This document shows positions 54,459 through 63,089 of a stretch of DNA of 64,000 nucleotides, piece by piece (position 1 is the first letter of the stretch; the number at the start of each line of letters is the position of its first letter). Source of the stretch: Scylla paramamosain (taxonomy: Eukaryota; Arthropoda; Malacostraca; Decapoda; Portunidae); NCBI RefSeq assembly GCF_035594125.1, contig NC_087166.1:20738766-20802765 (forward strand). Reading direction: 5' to 3'. Position numbers and translations under genes: made by a program. Under the pieces are notes generated by a model. The model made no database searches and was not told the DNA's origin. It saw nothing but the letters and a program-made list of their open reading frames with translations.

Positions 54459-54467
<9 letters not shown>
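54111..54467 (+). pseudogene. LINE ORF1 fragment (coiled coil plus RRM-like)
   Basis: A single frame with one internal stop (54239-54241). First come about 40 codons of coiled coil (TLLESKDQKIDQLQSKENAL, ENRISDLIKVMM). After the stop it reads RDPSLPRETHDENSLEIAVN, INVDHADINVAHGLGSK and NPAIVKLHRRQKKK, the usual order of the RRM-like ORF1 domain in LINEs (DI..AH.LG..., P.IVK...R..K). It ends in an (AAAT)n tract (54463-54489). It differs from the ORF1 at 18922. No ORF2 follows. Confidence 0.62.
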
Positions 54468-54491
<24 letters not shown>

Positions 54492-54511
54492 GTGCCTGAA
54501 TTGCTCTAAAA

Positions 54512-54620
54512 CAGGGATGGGCAACCCCTTGCACGCGTGCCAAACGTGGCATGCCGATGACTTGTTTCTGGCATGCAATAGCACAGGCTACCGTAACAGC
54601 AGCCGCAAAGTTTATATATA
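54512..54620 (+). mobile_element. hAT-like transposon end
   Basis: CAGGGATGGGCAACCCCTTG followed by CACGCGTGCCAAACGTGGCA closely resembles the CAGGGGTSGGCAACC...GGCACGCGTGCC left terminus of many hAT elements. No partner end was found. Confidence 0.5.
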
Positions 54621-54851
54621 TTTACCCGTACAACAATTACAATTCAGAGATTATTAGAGCATGTTAGCATTACTCAAACATATTAGCAGATGCTACATAA
54701 TGTATAGGTCACTGGGAAGTCAAGGAAAGCTGGCTAAACACTGGGGACTTTATATTACCAAGCTTGAAGGGTAGATATTTAAAAAAAAAACAAATATAAC
54801 GTGTAATGAGGAAGACGCGGAGTTATATCATAATATGGTAACTGAGATTTT

Positions 54852-57800
54852 TTTTTTTTATGTAAGAAGGACACTAGCCAAGGGCAACAAAAATCAATAA
54901 AAAAAAATGCCCACTGAAATGCCAGTCCCTTAAAAGGGTCAAGGCAGTGGTCAAAAATTGGTGGATAAGTGTCTTGAAACCTCCCTCTTGAAGGAATTCA
55001 AGTCATAGGAAGGTGGAAATACAGAAGCAGGCAGGGAATTCCAGAGTTTACCAGAGAAAGGGATGAATGATTGAGAATACTGGTTAACTCTTGCGTTAGA
55101 GAGGTGGACAGAATAGGGGTGAGAGAAAGAAGAAAGTCTTGTGCAGCGAGACTGCGGAAGGAGGGGAGGCATGCAGTTAGCAAGATCAGAAGAGCAGTTA
55201 GCATGAAAATAGCGGTAGAAGACAGCTAGATATGCAACATTGCGGCGGTGAGAGAGAGGCTTAAGACAGTCAGTTAGAGGAGAGGAGTTGATGAGACGAA
55301 AAGCTTTTGATTCCACCCTGTCTAGAAGAGCAGTATGAGTGGAACCCCCACCAGACATGTGAAGCATACTCCATACATGGATGGATAAGGCCCTTGTACA
55401 GAGTTAGCAGCTGGGGGGGGGTGAGAAAAACTGGCGGAGACGTCTCAGAACACCTAACTTCATAGAAGCTGTTTTAGCTAGAGATGAGATGTGAAGTTTC
55501 CAGTTCAGATTATAAGTAAAGGACAGACCGAGAATGTTCAGTGTAGAAGAGGGGGACAGTTGAGTGTCATTGAAGAAGAGGGGATAGTTGTCTGGAAGGT
55601 TGTGTCGAGTTGATAAATGGAGGAATTGAATTTTTGAGGCATTGAACAATACCAAGTTTGCACTGCCCTAATCAGAAAGTTTAGAAAGATCAGAAGTCAG
55701 GCGTTCTGTGGCTTCCCTGCGTGTTATGTTTACCTCCTGAAGGGTTGGACGTCTATGAAAAGATGTGGAGAAGTGCAGGGTGGTATCATCAGCATAGGAG
55801 TGGATAGGACAAGAAGTTTGGTTTAGAAGATCATTAATGAATAATAAGAAGAGAGTTGGTGACAGGACAGAGCAGCCCTGAGGAACACCACTGTTAATAG
55901 ATTTAGGAGAAGAACAGTGACCGTTTACCACAGCAGCAATAGAACGGTCAGAAAGGAAACTTGAGATGAAGTTACAGAGAGAAGGATAGAAACCGTCGGA
56001 GGGTAGTTTGGAAATCAAAGCTTTGTGCCAGACTCTATCAAAAGCTTTTGATATGTCCAAGGCAACAGCAAAAGTTTCACCAAAATCTCTAAAAGAGGAT
56101 GACCAAGACTCAGTAAGGAAAGCCAGAAGATCACCAGTAGAGCGGCCTTGACGGAACCCATACTGGCGATCAGATAGAAGGTTGTGAAGTGATAGATGTT
56201 TAAGAATCTTCCTCTTGACGATAGACTCAAAAACTTTAGATAGGCAGGAAATTAAAGTAATAGGACGGTAGTTTGAGGGATTAGAACGGTCACCCTTTTT
56301 AGGAACAGGTTGAATGTAGGCAAACTTCCAGCAAGAAGGAAAGGTAGATGTTGACAGACAGAGCTGAAAGAGTTTGACTAGGCAAGGTGCAAGCACGGAG
56401 GCACAGTTTCGGAGAACAATAGGAGGGACCCCATCAGGTCCATAAGCCTTCCGAGGGTTTAGGCCAGCGAGGGCATGGAAAACATCATTGCGAAGAATTT
56501 TAATAGGTGGCATGAAGTAGTCAGAGGGTGGAGGAGAGGGAGGAACAAGCCCAGAATCGTCCAAGGTAGAGTTTTTAGCAAAGGTTTGAGCAAAGAGTTC
56601 AGCTTTAGAAATAGATGTGATAGCAGTGGTGCCATCTGTTTGAAGTAGAGGAGGGAAAGAAGAAGAAGCAAAGTTATTGGAGATATTTTTGCCTAGATGC
56701 CAGAAATCACGAGGGGAGTTAGATCTTGAAAGGTTTTGACATTTTCTGTTAATGAAGGAGTTTTTGGCTAGTTACAGAACAGACTTGGCATGGTTCCAGG
56801 CAGAAATATAAAGTGCATGAGATTCTGGTGATAGAAGGCTTAAGTACCTTTTGTGGGCCACCTCTCTATCATGTATAGCACGAGAACAAGCTGTGTTAAA
56901 CCAAGGTTTAGAAGGTTTAGGATGAGAAAAAGAGTGAGGAATGTACGCCTCCATGCCAGACACTATCACCTCTGTTATGCGCTCAGCACACAAAGACGGG
57001 TCTCTGACACGGAAGCAGTAGTCATTCAAAGGAAAATCAGCAAAATACCTCCTCAGGTCCCCCCAACTGGCAGAGGCAAAACGCCAGAGGCACCTTCGCT
57101 TTGGGGGATCCTGAGGAGGGATTGGAGTGATAGGACAAGATAAAGATATGAGATTGTGATCGGAGGAGCCCAACGGAGAAGAAAGGGTGACAGCATAAGC
57201 AGAAGGATTAGAGGTCAGGAAAAGGTCAAGAATGTTGGGCGTATCTCCAAGACGGTCAGGAATACGAGTAGGGTGTTGCACCAATTGCTCTAGGTCATGG
57301 AGGATAGCAAAGTTATAGGCTAGTTCACCAGGATGGTCAGTGAAGGGAGAGGAAAGCTAAAGCTGGTGGTGAACATTGAAATCTCCAAGAATGGAGATCT
57401 CTGCAAAAGGGAAGAGGGTCAGAATGTGCTCCACTTTGGAAATTAAGTAGTCAAAGAATTTCTTATAGTCAGAGGAGTTAGGAGAGAGGTATACAGCACA
57501 GATAAATTTAGTATGAGAGTGACTCTGTAGTCGTAGCCAGATGGTGGAAAACTCGGAAGATTCAAGAGCGTAGGCACGAGAGCAAGTTAAGTCATTGCGC
57601 ACGTAAACGCAGCATCCAGCTTTGGATCGAAAATGAGGATAGAGAAAGTAGGAGGAAACAGAAAAGGGGCTACTGGCAGTTGCCTCAGACACCTGAGTTT
57701 CAGTGAGGAAAAGAAGATGAGGTTTAGAAGAGGAGAGGTGGTGTTCTACAGATTGAAAATTAGATCTTAGACCGCGAATGTTGCAGAAGTTAATGAAGAA

Positions 57801-58160
57801 AAAGTTGAGGGGGATGTCAAGACACTTAGGGTCGTCGACAGAAAGGCAGTCCGACCTGGGGACATTTATGGTCCCCTCCCCAGATGGGGACTCCGAGGCT
57901 GGTGTAGGATTCGCCATGATGATTTTAAAATTTTTGAGTGAAGGGTGTGTGTGTTATTAGGTGCTTGTAGTTTTGTGTGGAGGAAGAGAGTTGTCTTTAG
58001 AGGGCAGGCTGTGACTGCCCCCTTGTGTTGTGAGACACAAAGGGAAACGTTGAGTGAGGTCACAGCTGGTTTAAGGATAAGTTCACAGCACCCCCTGAAC
58101 ATTGCTTTAGACCTCACTGGGAGTAATTATCGTTTCGGCAGGTGTCTACTGCCTCCTCCA
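54852..58160 (-). mobile_element. LINE-A copy 9 (best preserved, near full length)
   Basis: A complete-looking copy of about 3.3 kb: a 5' UTR of about 240 bp starting near GGAGGCAGTAGACACCTGCC, one ORF from 57917 to 54951, then a 3' UTR (GTGGGC(A/T) tract, TTGCCCTTGGCTAGTGTCC) and a short A-rich tail at about 54852-54860. No separate ORF1 with a knuckle or coiled coil is present, so this is a single-ORF endonuclease/RT element. The 5' edge agrees with copy 3. Confidence 0.9.
54951..57917 (-). pseudogene. LINE-A endonuclease-reverse transcriptase (989-codon frame, 3 nonsense changes)
   Basis: One frame starting MANPTPASESPSGEG. Endonuclease, residues about 45-245: [69 protein letters not shown] and [12 protein letters not shown], about 450-740: YGPDGVPPIVLRNCA, RSNPSNYRPI, QYGFRQGRSTGDLLAFL, ALDISKAFDRVWHKAL (catalytic Asp), INSGVPQG then SVLSPTLFLLFINDLL, and CPIHSYADDTTLHFS. 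One extra codon (Cys) lies inside PQG(C)SVLSP compared with other copies. C-terminus: RVESKAFRLINSS, RRNVA, FIPFSGKLWNSLPASVF, FKREVSRHL. Defects: TGG to TAG near 57355, CAA to TAA near 56773, TGG to TAG near 55666, and a frame excursion between a 9-C run (about 55412) and about 55350. Otherwise intact. Confidence 0.85.
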
Positions 58161-58164
58161 TAAT

Positions 58165-59300
58165 ATGCTGTGTTAACCCTGGAAAGCGTAAATTATCATT
58201 TCGTAATAATTATATTGACAAAATTCTATCATAGTAACCTTTCAACGTTCGTAAATTGTATTTTCTTTAAAATGTATTTGGAAATTCAAAATTGGCACCC
58301 GTGTAGGTATTTCGTCCTTGGAAATTCTTTGGTATTTTTTGGTACACTAATCGGTGAGACTGTGTTATTTTGAAATTATAGTAAAGTTCTTGGAGTGTTG
58401 TCACATGTTTTGGTGGGGTTAACGATGTTAGAAAATTTATTTAGAAAGCCAAGGGCACTACTTCTTGGGGCGATGGGAAGCTTATCAGAATAAGGATGGT
58501 TTCCTCTTAAGACCTCAGTCGTCTTCTGTCTTTGGTTGAGTATGGGTGTATATTGCTCTCTCTCCGGCACGTGATTTTTTTTTTTTTTTTTTTTATCTTC
58601 AACTAGATTCATGTGGTAAGACCAAAATTGATATATATTTTTTATTTATAATGTTTATTACTACTAATCAGTCGTCTTCTGGCATTGGTTGAACACAAAT
58701 ATGGAGTAAAGACCACAAAAACACCAATTTCCGCCTGTCCCGCTTATTTCGAAAATGAGACCTTAATTCTTCAGATTAATAACATATAGTTATGATGATA
58801 ATTAGAAGTATGTTTTCTTTATATTAAATTGATGTATGTTTTCATTTTTATTTTAGACCCAACATATATTGAGATTTAAATGAATAGATTGTGATTAAAT
58901 TTGGGGGGAAATTATTTTAGGCCGTGTACTGAATATTACGCTACTGTATATTCATATTAAAAAAAAAAAATGTGTTATTTTCAGCAAAGTCTGCCCTATC
59001 CCGCAGCTTAAACTGGGAATACCCACACCAAAATTTATTGAATAATCAGTCATTTGTTAACATCAAGCAAAATTAGAGTAATATTAATGATTTATCGGTA
59101 AATGTGCAGTTTCACCCAATATCCCCAGTCTCTACCCACACCCCCCAACCCCTCCAGCAAGCTTGGGGGCCTGTGGGGAGCCGGGTTTTTTTTTTTTTTG
59201 GGGGGGGGGCGGGGGCACATACGAGTGATATATAGACTGAAAATGTAGGGAAATTTCCCTAGAAGTCAAGGAAATTTTCTAAATGTAGCAAACCAAAAAC
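58165..59300. other. AT-rich non-coding stretch
   Basis: No gene supported. A T12-G10 homopolymer junction lies at 59189-59213. The segment 59240-59290 (TAGGGAAATTTCCCTAGAAG...) recurs in similar form on the other side of the LTR element (about 62955-63000). Confidence 0.6.
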
Positions 59301-59304
59301 CTAT

Positions 59305-59773
59305 TGTAACGCCCGGGTATTATTGTTGTTTAGTCTAAGTTGCCTTTATTTCTTTCTGTGGGATTGAGTGTGTGACGTGCGTGTGTGTGTGTCAGCTGTG
59401 CCTGGTGTCTGGCAGTGGTGCATGGATGGCGGGAGAGAAGTCGCGTGACTGCAGTGACTGGGCAGTGTGTTGTTGGCCCCGCTCTGGAAAACTTGTCTTT
59501 GCGTGTCCTCCGTGCCGAGTGCCTGTTGCGTGAGCCTGAAGAGTTTGACTGTCCCTGCCTGTGTCTGTAACTGCCTGTAACTAACGGAACTAGTAAAGGA
59601 AGAAAGTGTTGCCCACTGTTTGTCTACCCGCTCTGTCTGGCTGTGCGTGAATCACGTGGGACGTGGTACCCTTAGCATCTCTTGTCTAGCCTGCTGGTGT
59701 TCCCGAGTGCTGTCCTGACTGTCGGGGAATTGTGGGCGTCTACGGGAGTGCTGAGGTTTGTGCTTTCGTAACA
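59305..59773 (+). repeat. 5' long terminal repeat
   Basis: Begins TGTAACGCCCGGGTATTATT and ends CTTTCGTAACA; same length (469 bp) and same sequence as 62250-62718. It should contain the promoter; no clear TATA box was seen. The 61-codon frame within it appears in both LTRs only because they are identical. Confidence 0.95.
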
Positions 59774-59774
59774 A

Positions 59775-59792
59775 TGGCGTCAGGAGTGGGAT
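59775..59792 (+). promoter_or_regulatory. Primer binding site, tRNA-Leu-like
   Basis: TGGCGTCAGGAGTGGGAT, one base after the LTR. Its reverse complement ends in CCA and matches, as I recall it, the 3' end of animal tRNA-Leu (ATCCCACTCCTGAC plus discriminator base plus CCA) at all positions but the discriminator. Confidence 0.75.
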
Positions 59793-59839
59793 GCTAAGTG
59801 TGTGCTCGTACAGACCTACGTGACTCGAGTGGAGAAACC

Positions 59840-61375
59840 ATGGCAGACAAGGTGGTAGACGAAATGGCGGGCGAGAGTGGTGCTGCTGACCAGTGTGAGG
59901 GACTGAGTGGGTCTAGTCACGACTCTAGTGATGCTGGTGACGAGAAGCCCACCCAGATGGACCTCCTCATGTCCCAACTGGCGAGTATGGCTCAGAAGCA
60001 GGAGGAAAGGCACGAGCAAACCGTGGCAACACAAGCTGCCCAAACTGAACGACTGATGGAAGCCCTGCAAAGCAGCCTAGGTTCTCTGAGGGCTGAAACG
60101 CAGGCGTATACTGATCGCTCGTGTGAGGCAGTGAAACAGGAGGTAAAAAGTGAACTCCAAGCCTTGCGGGAAGAGGTGGCAGACCTGCGTGAGGGCGCGA
60201 GTGTTTGGCGGCAGGGCGCGTGGCCGCCACGTGGCGTCTTGGCGGGAGGTGTACAGCTGCCCGCAACCCCCGCCTGGCCTCCCGTGACTAGCCCAGGACC
60301 TGAAGGGAGTGTGGCCTCAGCCCCACCTGCTGTTGGGGGCCTTGGATGGGGCCCTGTGGGGGAAGCAGGTCCTTGGGAAGCACCCGAGATGGCCGTTGGG
60401 GGCTGGCCGCCCACCCGGGACAGGAGGGGAGGGCTTAGCCTGCCCCCTACACCGCCGGGCTCACCTCCCCGTGCCGCCTCCCCGCCCCCGAGCCCTAAGG
60501 CAGCCCGCTCGTCACCTCGTCACGTGAGACGCAAGCCAGCGGAGTACGATGGTAAGGTCAGCTGGGAGTCTTACGTCGCCCAGTTCGATATGCTGGCCTT
60601 GGCCCAGGGCTGGGGGGAGGCAGAGAAGGCCCTGCAACTAGCGACAGCGCTGCGAGGCCCGGCGTTGGAAGTGCTGGGTCATCTCCCTGCCAGCCAGCGC
60701 ACCTCATACGCAGCAGTGTCCGAAACTTTGCGGCGACGTTTCGGACACCGTCATCAGGCGGAGGTATACCGCGCCCAGCTTAAGAAGAGGACGCGAGAGA
60801 AGGACGAAACCCTTTCCCAGCTGGCGCAGGACGTAGAAGGGCTGGTGAGGAGGGCGTATCCAAGCGCGGCCAAGGACATGGTCGTTGTTCTGGCGCGCGA
60901 CGCGTTCGTAGACGCCCTCCAGGACCACCAGCTCCAAATCTATGTGAAGCAGGCACACCCAGCTGACGTGCAGGTGGCGTTGGCACGGGCTATGGAGTTT
61001 GAGGCCTTCCTACAGACGACGACCAGCCTCTCTTCTCTTGCCCAGCCTCGCGGTGAGGTACGGGGCCGGAAGGCGAAGGTGGAGCACAAGGCGGCGTCAC
61101 GGAAGGCGAGCCCGTCCGAGTTCGCCGGCCGCTGTTGGGGCTGCAGTGAGAGAGGCCATAGACGCAGCCAATGTCCGAGGGGACGAAGGACGCGCTCCCT
61201 CGATCGGCCTAACTCCAAAGCCTTCCAGACGTGCTGCGCCGCATGCGGCAAATCGGGCCACCGCTCCAGCGCCTCCCCCAAGCCCAAGGAGGTTGCTGAG
61301 GCGGGAAACAGCAGCGGGCTGGAGGAGGGGGCGACCTCACAGCCTGCCAAGGTGCCAATGCCCCGTGCTGTGTAA
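59840..61375 (+). CDS. gag: Gag polyprotein of the LTR retrotransposon
   Basis: 511 codons, intact. The ATG at 59840 is chosen (MADKVVDEMAGESG); the open frame extends 14 codons upstream but only from a GTG. Order: acidic N-terminus; coiled coil about residues 46-121 (EERHEQTVATQAAQTERLME onward); a Pro/Gly-rich linker about 125-230; a gag/capsid-like core about 233-400 (KVSWESYVAQFDMLALAQGW, LRRRFGHRHQAEVYRAQLKK, LRKRT-type helices); then a zinc knuckle CWGCSERGHRRSQC (residues about 432-445). A second knuckle, CAACGKSGHRSSAS, has its last Cys replaced by Ser. The product would form the particle and bind RNA in the cytoplasm. Its 3' end overlaps the protease frame, with a -1 slip site at 61303. 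Confidence 0.9.
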   Translation: MADKVVDEMAGESGAADQCEGLSGSSHDSSDAGDEKPTQMDLLMSQLASMAQKQEERHEQTVATQAAQTERLMEALQSSLGSLRAETQAYTDRSCEAVKQEVKSELQALREEVADLREGASVWRQGAWPPRGVLAGGVQLPATPAWPPVTSPGPEGSVASAPPAVGGLGWGPVGEAGPWEAPEMAVGGWPPTRDRRGGLSLPPTPPGSPPRAASPPPSPKAARSSPRHVRRKPAEYDGKVSWESYVAQFDMLALAQGWGEAEKALQLATALRGPALEVLGHLPASQRTSYAAVSETLRRRFGHRHQAEVYRAQLKKRTREKDETLSQLAQDVEGLVRRAYPSAAKDMVVVLARDAFVDALQDHQLQIYVKQAHPADVQVALARAMEFEAFLQTTTSLSSLAQPRGEVRGRKAKVEHKAASRKASPSEFAGRCWGCSERGHRRSQCPRGRRTRSLDRPNSKAFQTCCAACGKSGHRSSASPKPKEVAEAGNSSGLEEGATSQPAKVPMPRAV

Positions 61376-62205
61376 AGTGCCACCTCACCGTCAGCGCAGT
61401 GCAGGTACGAGGTGCGGTTGATGGAAGGCCTTGCTGCATGACCATTGACAGCGGGGCTGAGCGCACCATCGTGCAGCGGAGGCTGGTAAGTGCTGAGTGG
61501 CTCCCGTGCACCGTGGACAGGCTGTGTGGAGTAACGGGGGACTGCATGCCGTTGCAAGGCCCAGTAGACGTTCGAATAAGTGTCGGCAGCGCGGAGGTGA
61601 ACCTGCCCGTGTATGTTGCCGAGCTGGAGGAAGAGTGTCTGCTGGGTTACGACTACCTGAAGAAGACCAGGGCCTGTGTAGACTTTGGACGGAAGGTGAT
61701 AAAGGTATGTGGATACGATGTGCCTTTCCTTCCGGAGGTCGGCCGGTCGGAGGTAGTGACGACACGGCGGATGCAGTTGGCCCCGCGCTCTGAGTGTCGA
61801 GTACAGTGTCGACTCGCACGGCCGATGCAGAGCACGGAGGGCCTAGTGGAACCAGCCAGCGACTGTCGACTGGCTGACGGAGTGGCAGTCGGAAGGAGCC
61901 TCGTGCAAGCGGGGGAGAAGGTAGTCACTGTCTTACTGGCTAACTTCTCCGACGAGGCTCGCAACATACCCGCCGGAACAGCGGTGGGCGAGTGCGTGGA
62001 GGTGCAGCGTGCCGAGGCACCGCCGCAGGGTGAGCGGGCGGCCGAGGGAGCCCCGCTGCCGAGCTTCTTGGAGGAGTCAGGGGTGGGCGACGGCCGCGAC
62101 TCAGAGCCAGCAGAGGAACCTCAGCCCACTCGGCCGCGCAGGGACAGACGCCGCCCACGGCGTTATGATGATTTTGTGTTGATTGACTCTGAGGGAGAGA
62201 TATAA
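61300..62205 (+). CDS. pro: Protease and C-terminal pol remnant (-1 frame to gag)
   Basis: The frame is open from 61300 (a stop lies at 61297) to the TAA at 62203-62205. There is no good ATG at its head; it starts usefully only by -1 shifting from gag, which is why I extend it to 61300. A retropepsin-like aspartic protease follows: VDGRPCCMTIDSGAERTIVQ with the catalytic DSG at 61447-61455, the flap region after it, and CLLGYDYLKKTRACVDF (the LLGxD strand). A post-protease segment (RNIPAGTAVGECVEV) precedes the RT in full-length relatives. Instead of RT, the frame passes to an acidic linker and PRRDRRRPRRYDDFVLI, like a gypsy integrase tail. An internal deletion of RT-RH-IN that kept the frame is the simplest explanation. 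It would cleave Gag in the particle. Confidence 0.85.
   Translation, partial: GGKQQRAGGGGDLTACQGANAPCCVKCHLTVSAVQVRGAVDGRPCCMTIDSGAERTIVQRRLVSAEWLPCTVDRLCGVTGDCMPLQGPVDVRISVGSAEVNLPVYVAELEEECLLGYDYLKKTRACVDFGRKVIKVCGYDVPFLPEVGRSEVVTTRRMQLAPRSECRVQCRLARPMQSTEGLVEPASDCRLADGVAVGRSLVQAGEKVVTVLLANFSDEARNIPAGTAVGECVEVQRAEAPPQGERAAEGAPLPSFLEESGVGDGRDSEPAEEPQPTRPRRDRRRPRRYDDFVLIDSEGEI
61303..61347 (+). promoter_or_regulatory. Predicted -1 ribosomal frameshift signal (slippery heptamer plus stem-loop)
   Basis: GGGAAAC at 61303-61309 is phased as G GGA AAC in the gag frame, the X XXY YYZ form. A 4-nt spacer precedes a stem: 61314-61325 pairs with 61335-61347, 12 pairs including one G-U and one bulged A (61339), loop 61326-61334. 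The loop G-run could also pair with CCCC at 61361-61364 (possible pseudoknot). The -1 frame opens at 61300 and stays open to the end of the protease ORF; gag ends at 61375. The geometry is what is known from retroviral gag/pro sites. Function is inferred. Confidence 0.8.
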
Positions 62206-62235
62206 GGAGAGGCAAGGTCGGGTCGACCTTTTTGT

Positions 62236-62246
62236 AAAGGAGGGGG
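62236..62246 (+). promoter_or_regulatory. Polypurine tract
   Basis: AAAGGAGGGGG, three bases before the 3' LTR; primes plus-strand synthesis in LTR elements. Confidence 0.8.
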
Positions 62247-62249
62247 TGA

Positions 62250-62718
62250 TGTAACGCCCGGGTATTATTGTTGTTTAGTCTAAGTTGCCTTTATTTCTTT
62301 CTGTGGGATTGAGTGTGTGACGTGCGTGTGTGTGTGTCAGCTGTGCCTGGTGTCTGGCAGTGGTGCATGGATGGCGGGAGAGAAGTCGCGTGACTGCAGT
62401 GACTGGGCAGTGTGTTGTTGGCCCCGCTCTGGAAAACTTGTCTTTGCGTGTCCTCCGTGCCGAGTGCCTGTTGCGTGAGCCTGAAGAGTTTGACTGTCCC
62501 TGCCTGTGTCTGTAACTGCCTGTAACTAACGGAACTAGTAAAGGAAGAAAGTGTTGCCCACTGTTTGTCTACCCGCTCTGTCTGGCTGTGCGTGAATCAC
62601 GTGGGACGTGGTACCCTTAGCATCTCTTGTCTAGCCTGCTGGTGTTCCCGAGTGCTGTCCTGACTGTCGGGGAATTGTGGGCGTCTACGGGAGTGCTGAG
62701 GTTTGTGCTTTCGTAACA
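62250..62718 (+). repeat. 3' long terminal repeat
   Basis: 469 bp, no difference from the 5' LTR seen by eye. Followed by the CTAT target duplication. Confidence 0.95.
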
Positions 62719-62790
62719 CTATTATAACCAGGGGGCTGTGCCCCCCTTGAACCCCCACCATTAGTATATTCGAACAACCAGAAAGTTAAG

Positions 62791-62920
62791 GTAACCTAAT
62801 CTAACCTAACTTGACCTTACTTAACCTAACCTATCCTATCCTAACCTAACCTTACCTAACCTAACCTATCCTAACCTAACCTATCCTAACCTATCCTTAC
62901 TTAACCTAACCTAACCTATT
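62791..62920 (-). repeat. Interstitial degenerate telomere-like (CCTAA)n tract
   Basis: About 25 imperfect CCTAA/CCTAT/CCTTA units, the complement of the arthropod telomeric TTAGG repeat. It starts about 70 bp after the LTR element. Confidence 0.85.
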
Positions 62921-63089
62921 CAAACGTAAAGTAACTCCGCAAAAAAAGTATCAAAAATCTTGGGATATTTCCCTACAAGTGAAAGAAATTCCCTAAGTAT
63001 ACAAAGAAGTTGACAGTCGCCATAGTTATGTAATACGTGCCTCATACACTCATATAGCTAAAATGTAGGGTAGCTGTTCATAAAATACC

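Larger units (their letters stand above)
59305..62718 (+). mobile_element. Non-autonomous gag-pro LTR retrotransposon (Ty3/gypsy-like), young
   Basis: 3414-bp element with two 469-bp LTRs (TGTAACGCCC...TTTCGTAACA) in which I see no difference, flanked by the 4-bp target duplication CTAT (59301-59304 and 62719-62722). The interior (2476 bp) has a primer binding site, gag, protease in the -1 frame and a polypurine tract. Reverse transcriptase, RNase H and integrase are wholly absent: sequence after the protease passes within about 150 codons to an Arg/Pro-rich tail like the C-terminus of gypsy integrases. The element is markedly GC-rich compared with its surroundings. Identical LTRs mean recent insertion, so the missing enzymes were presumably supplied by a full-length relative. 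Confidence 0.92.

Noticed and set aside
56853..57143. 96-codon frame antisense to LINE-A, also in copies at 4086, 21483 and 34924
   Set aside because: Recurs only because the LINE copies are related. It is the complement of the endonuclease frame.
59385..59570. 61-codon ORF, repeated identically at 62330-62515
   Set aside because: It lies wholly inside the two LTRs and is duplicated only because the LTRs are identical. No domain, no ATG context and no sign of selection.
59798..59839. Gag starting at the GTG at 59798
   Set aside because: The frame is open there, but a eukaryotic element would use the ATG at 59840; the preceding codons overlap the PBS leader.
59967..61967. Several open frames of 68-205 codons antisense to gag-pro
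   Set aside because: Shadow frames caused by the high GC content and codon bias of gag-pro. No motifs.
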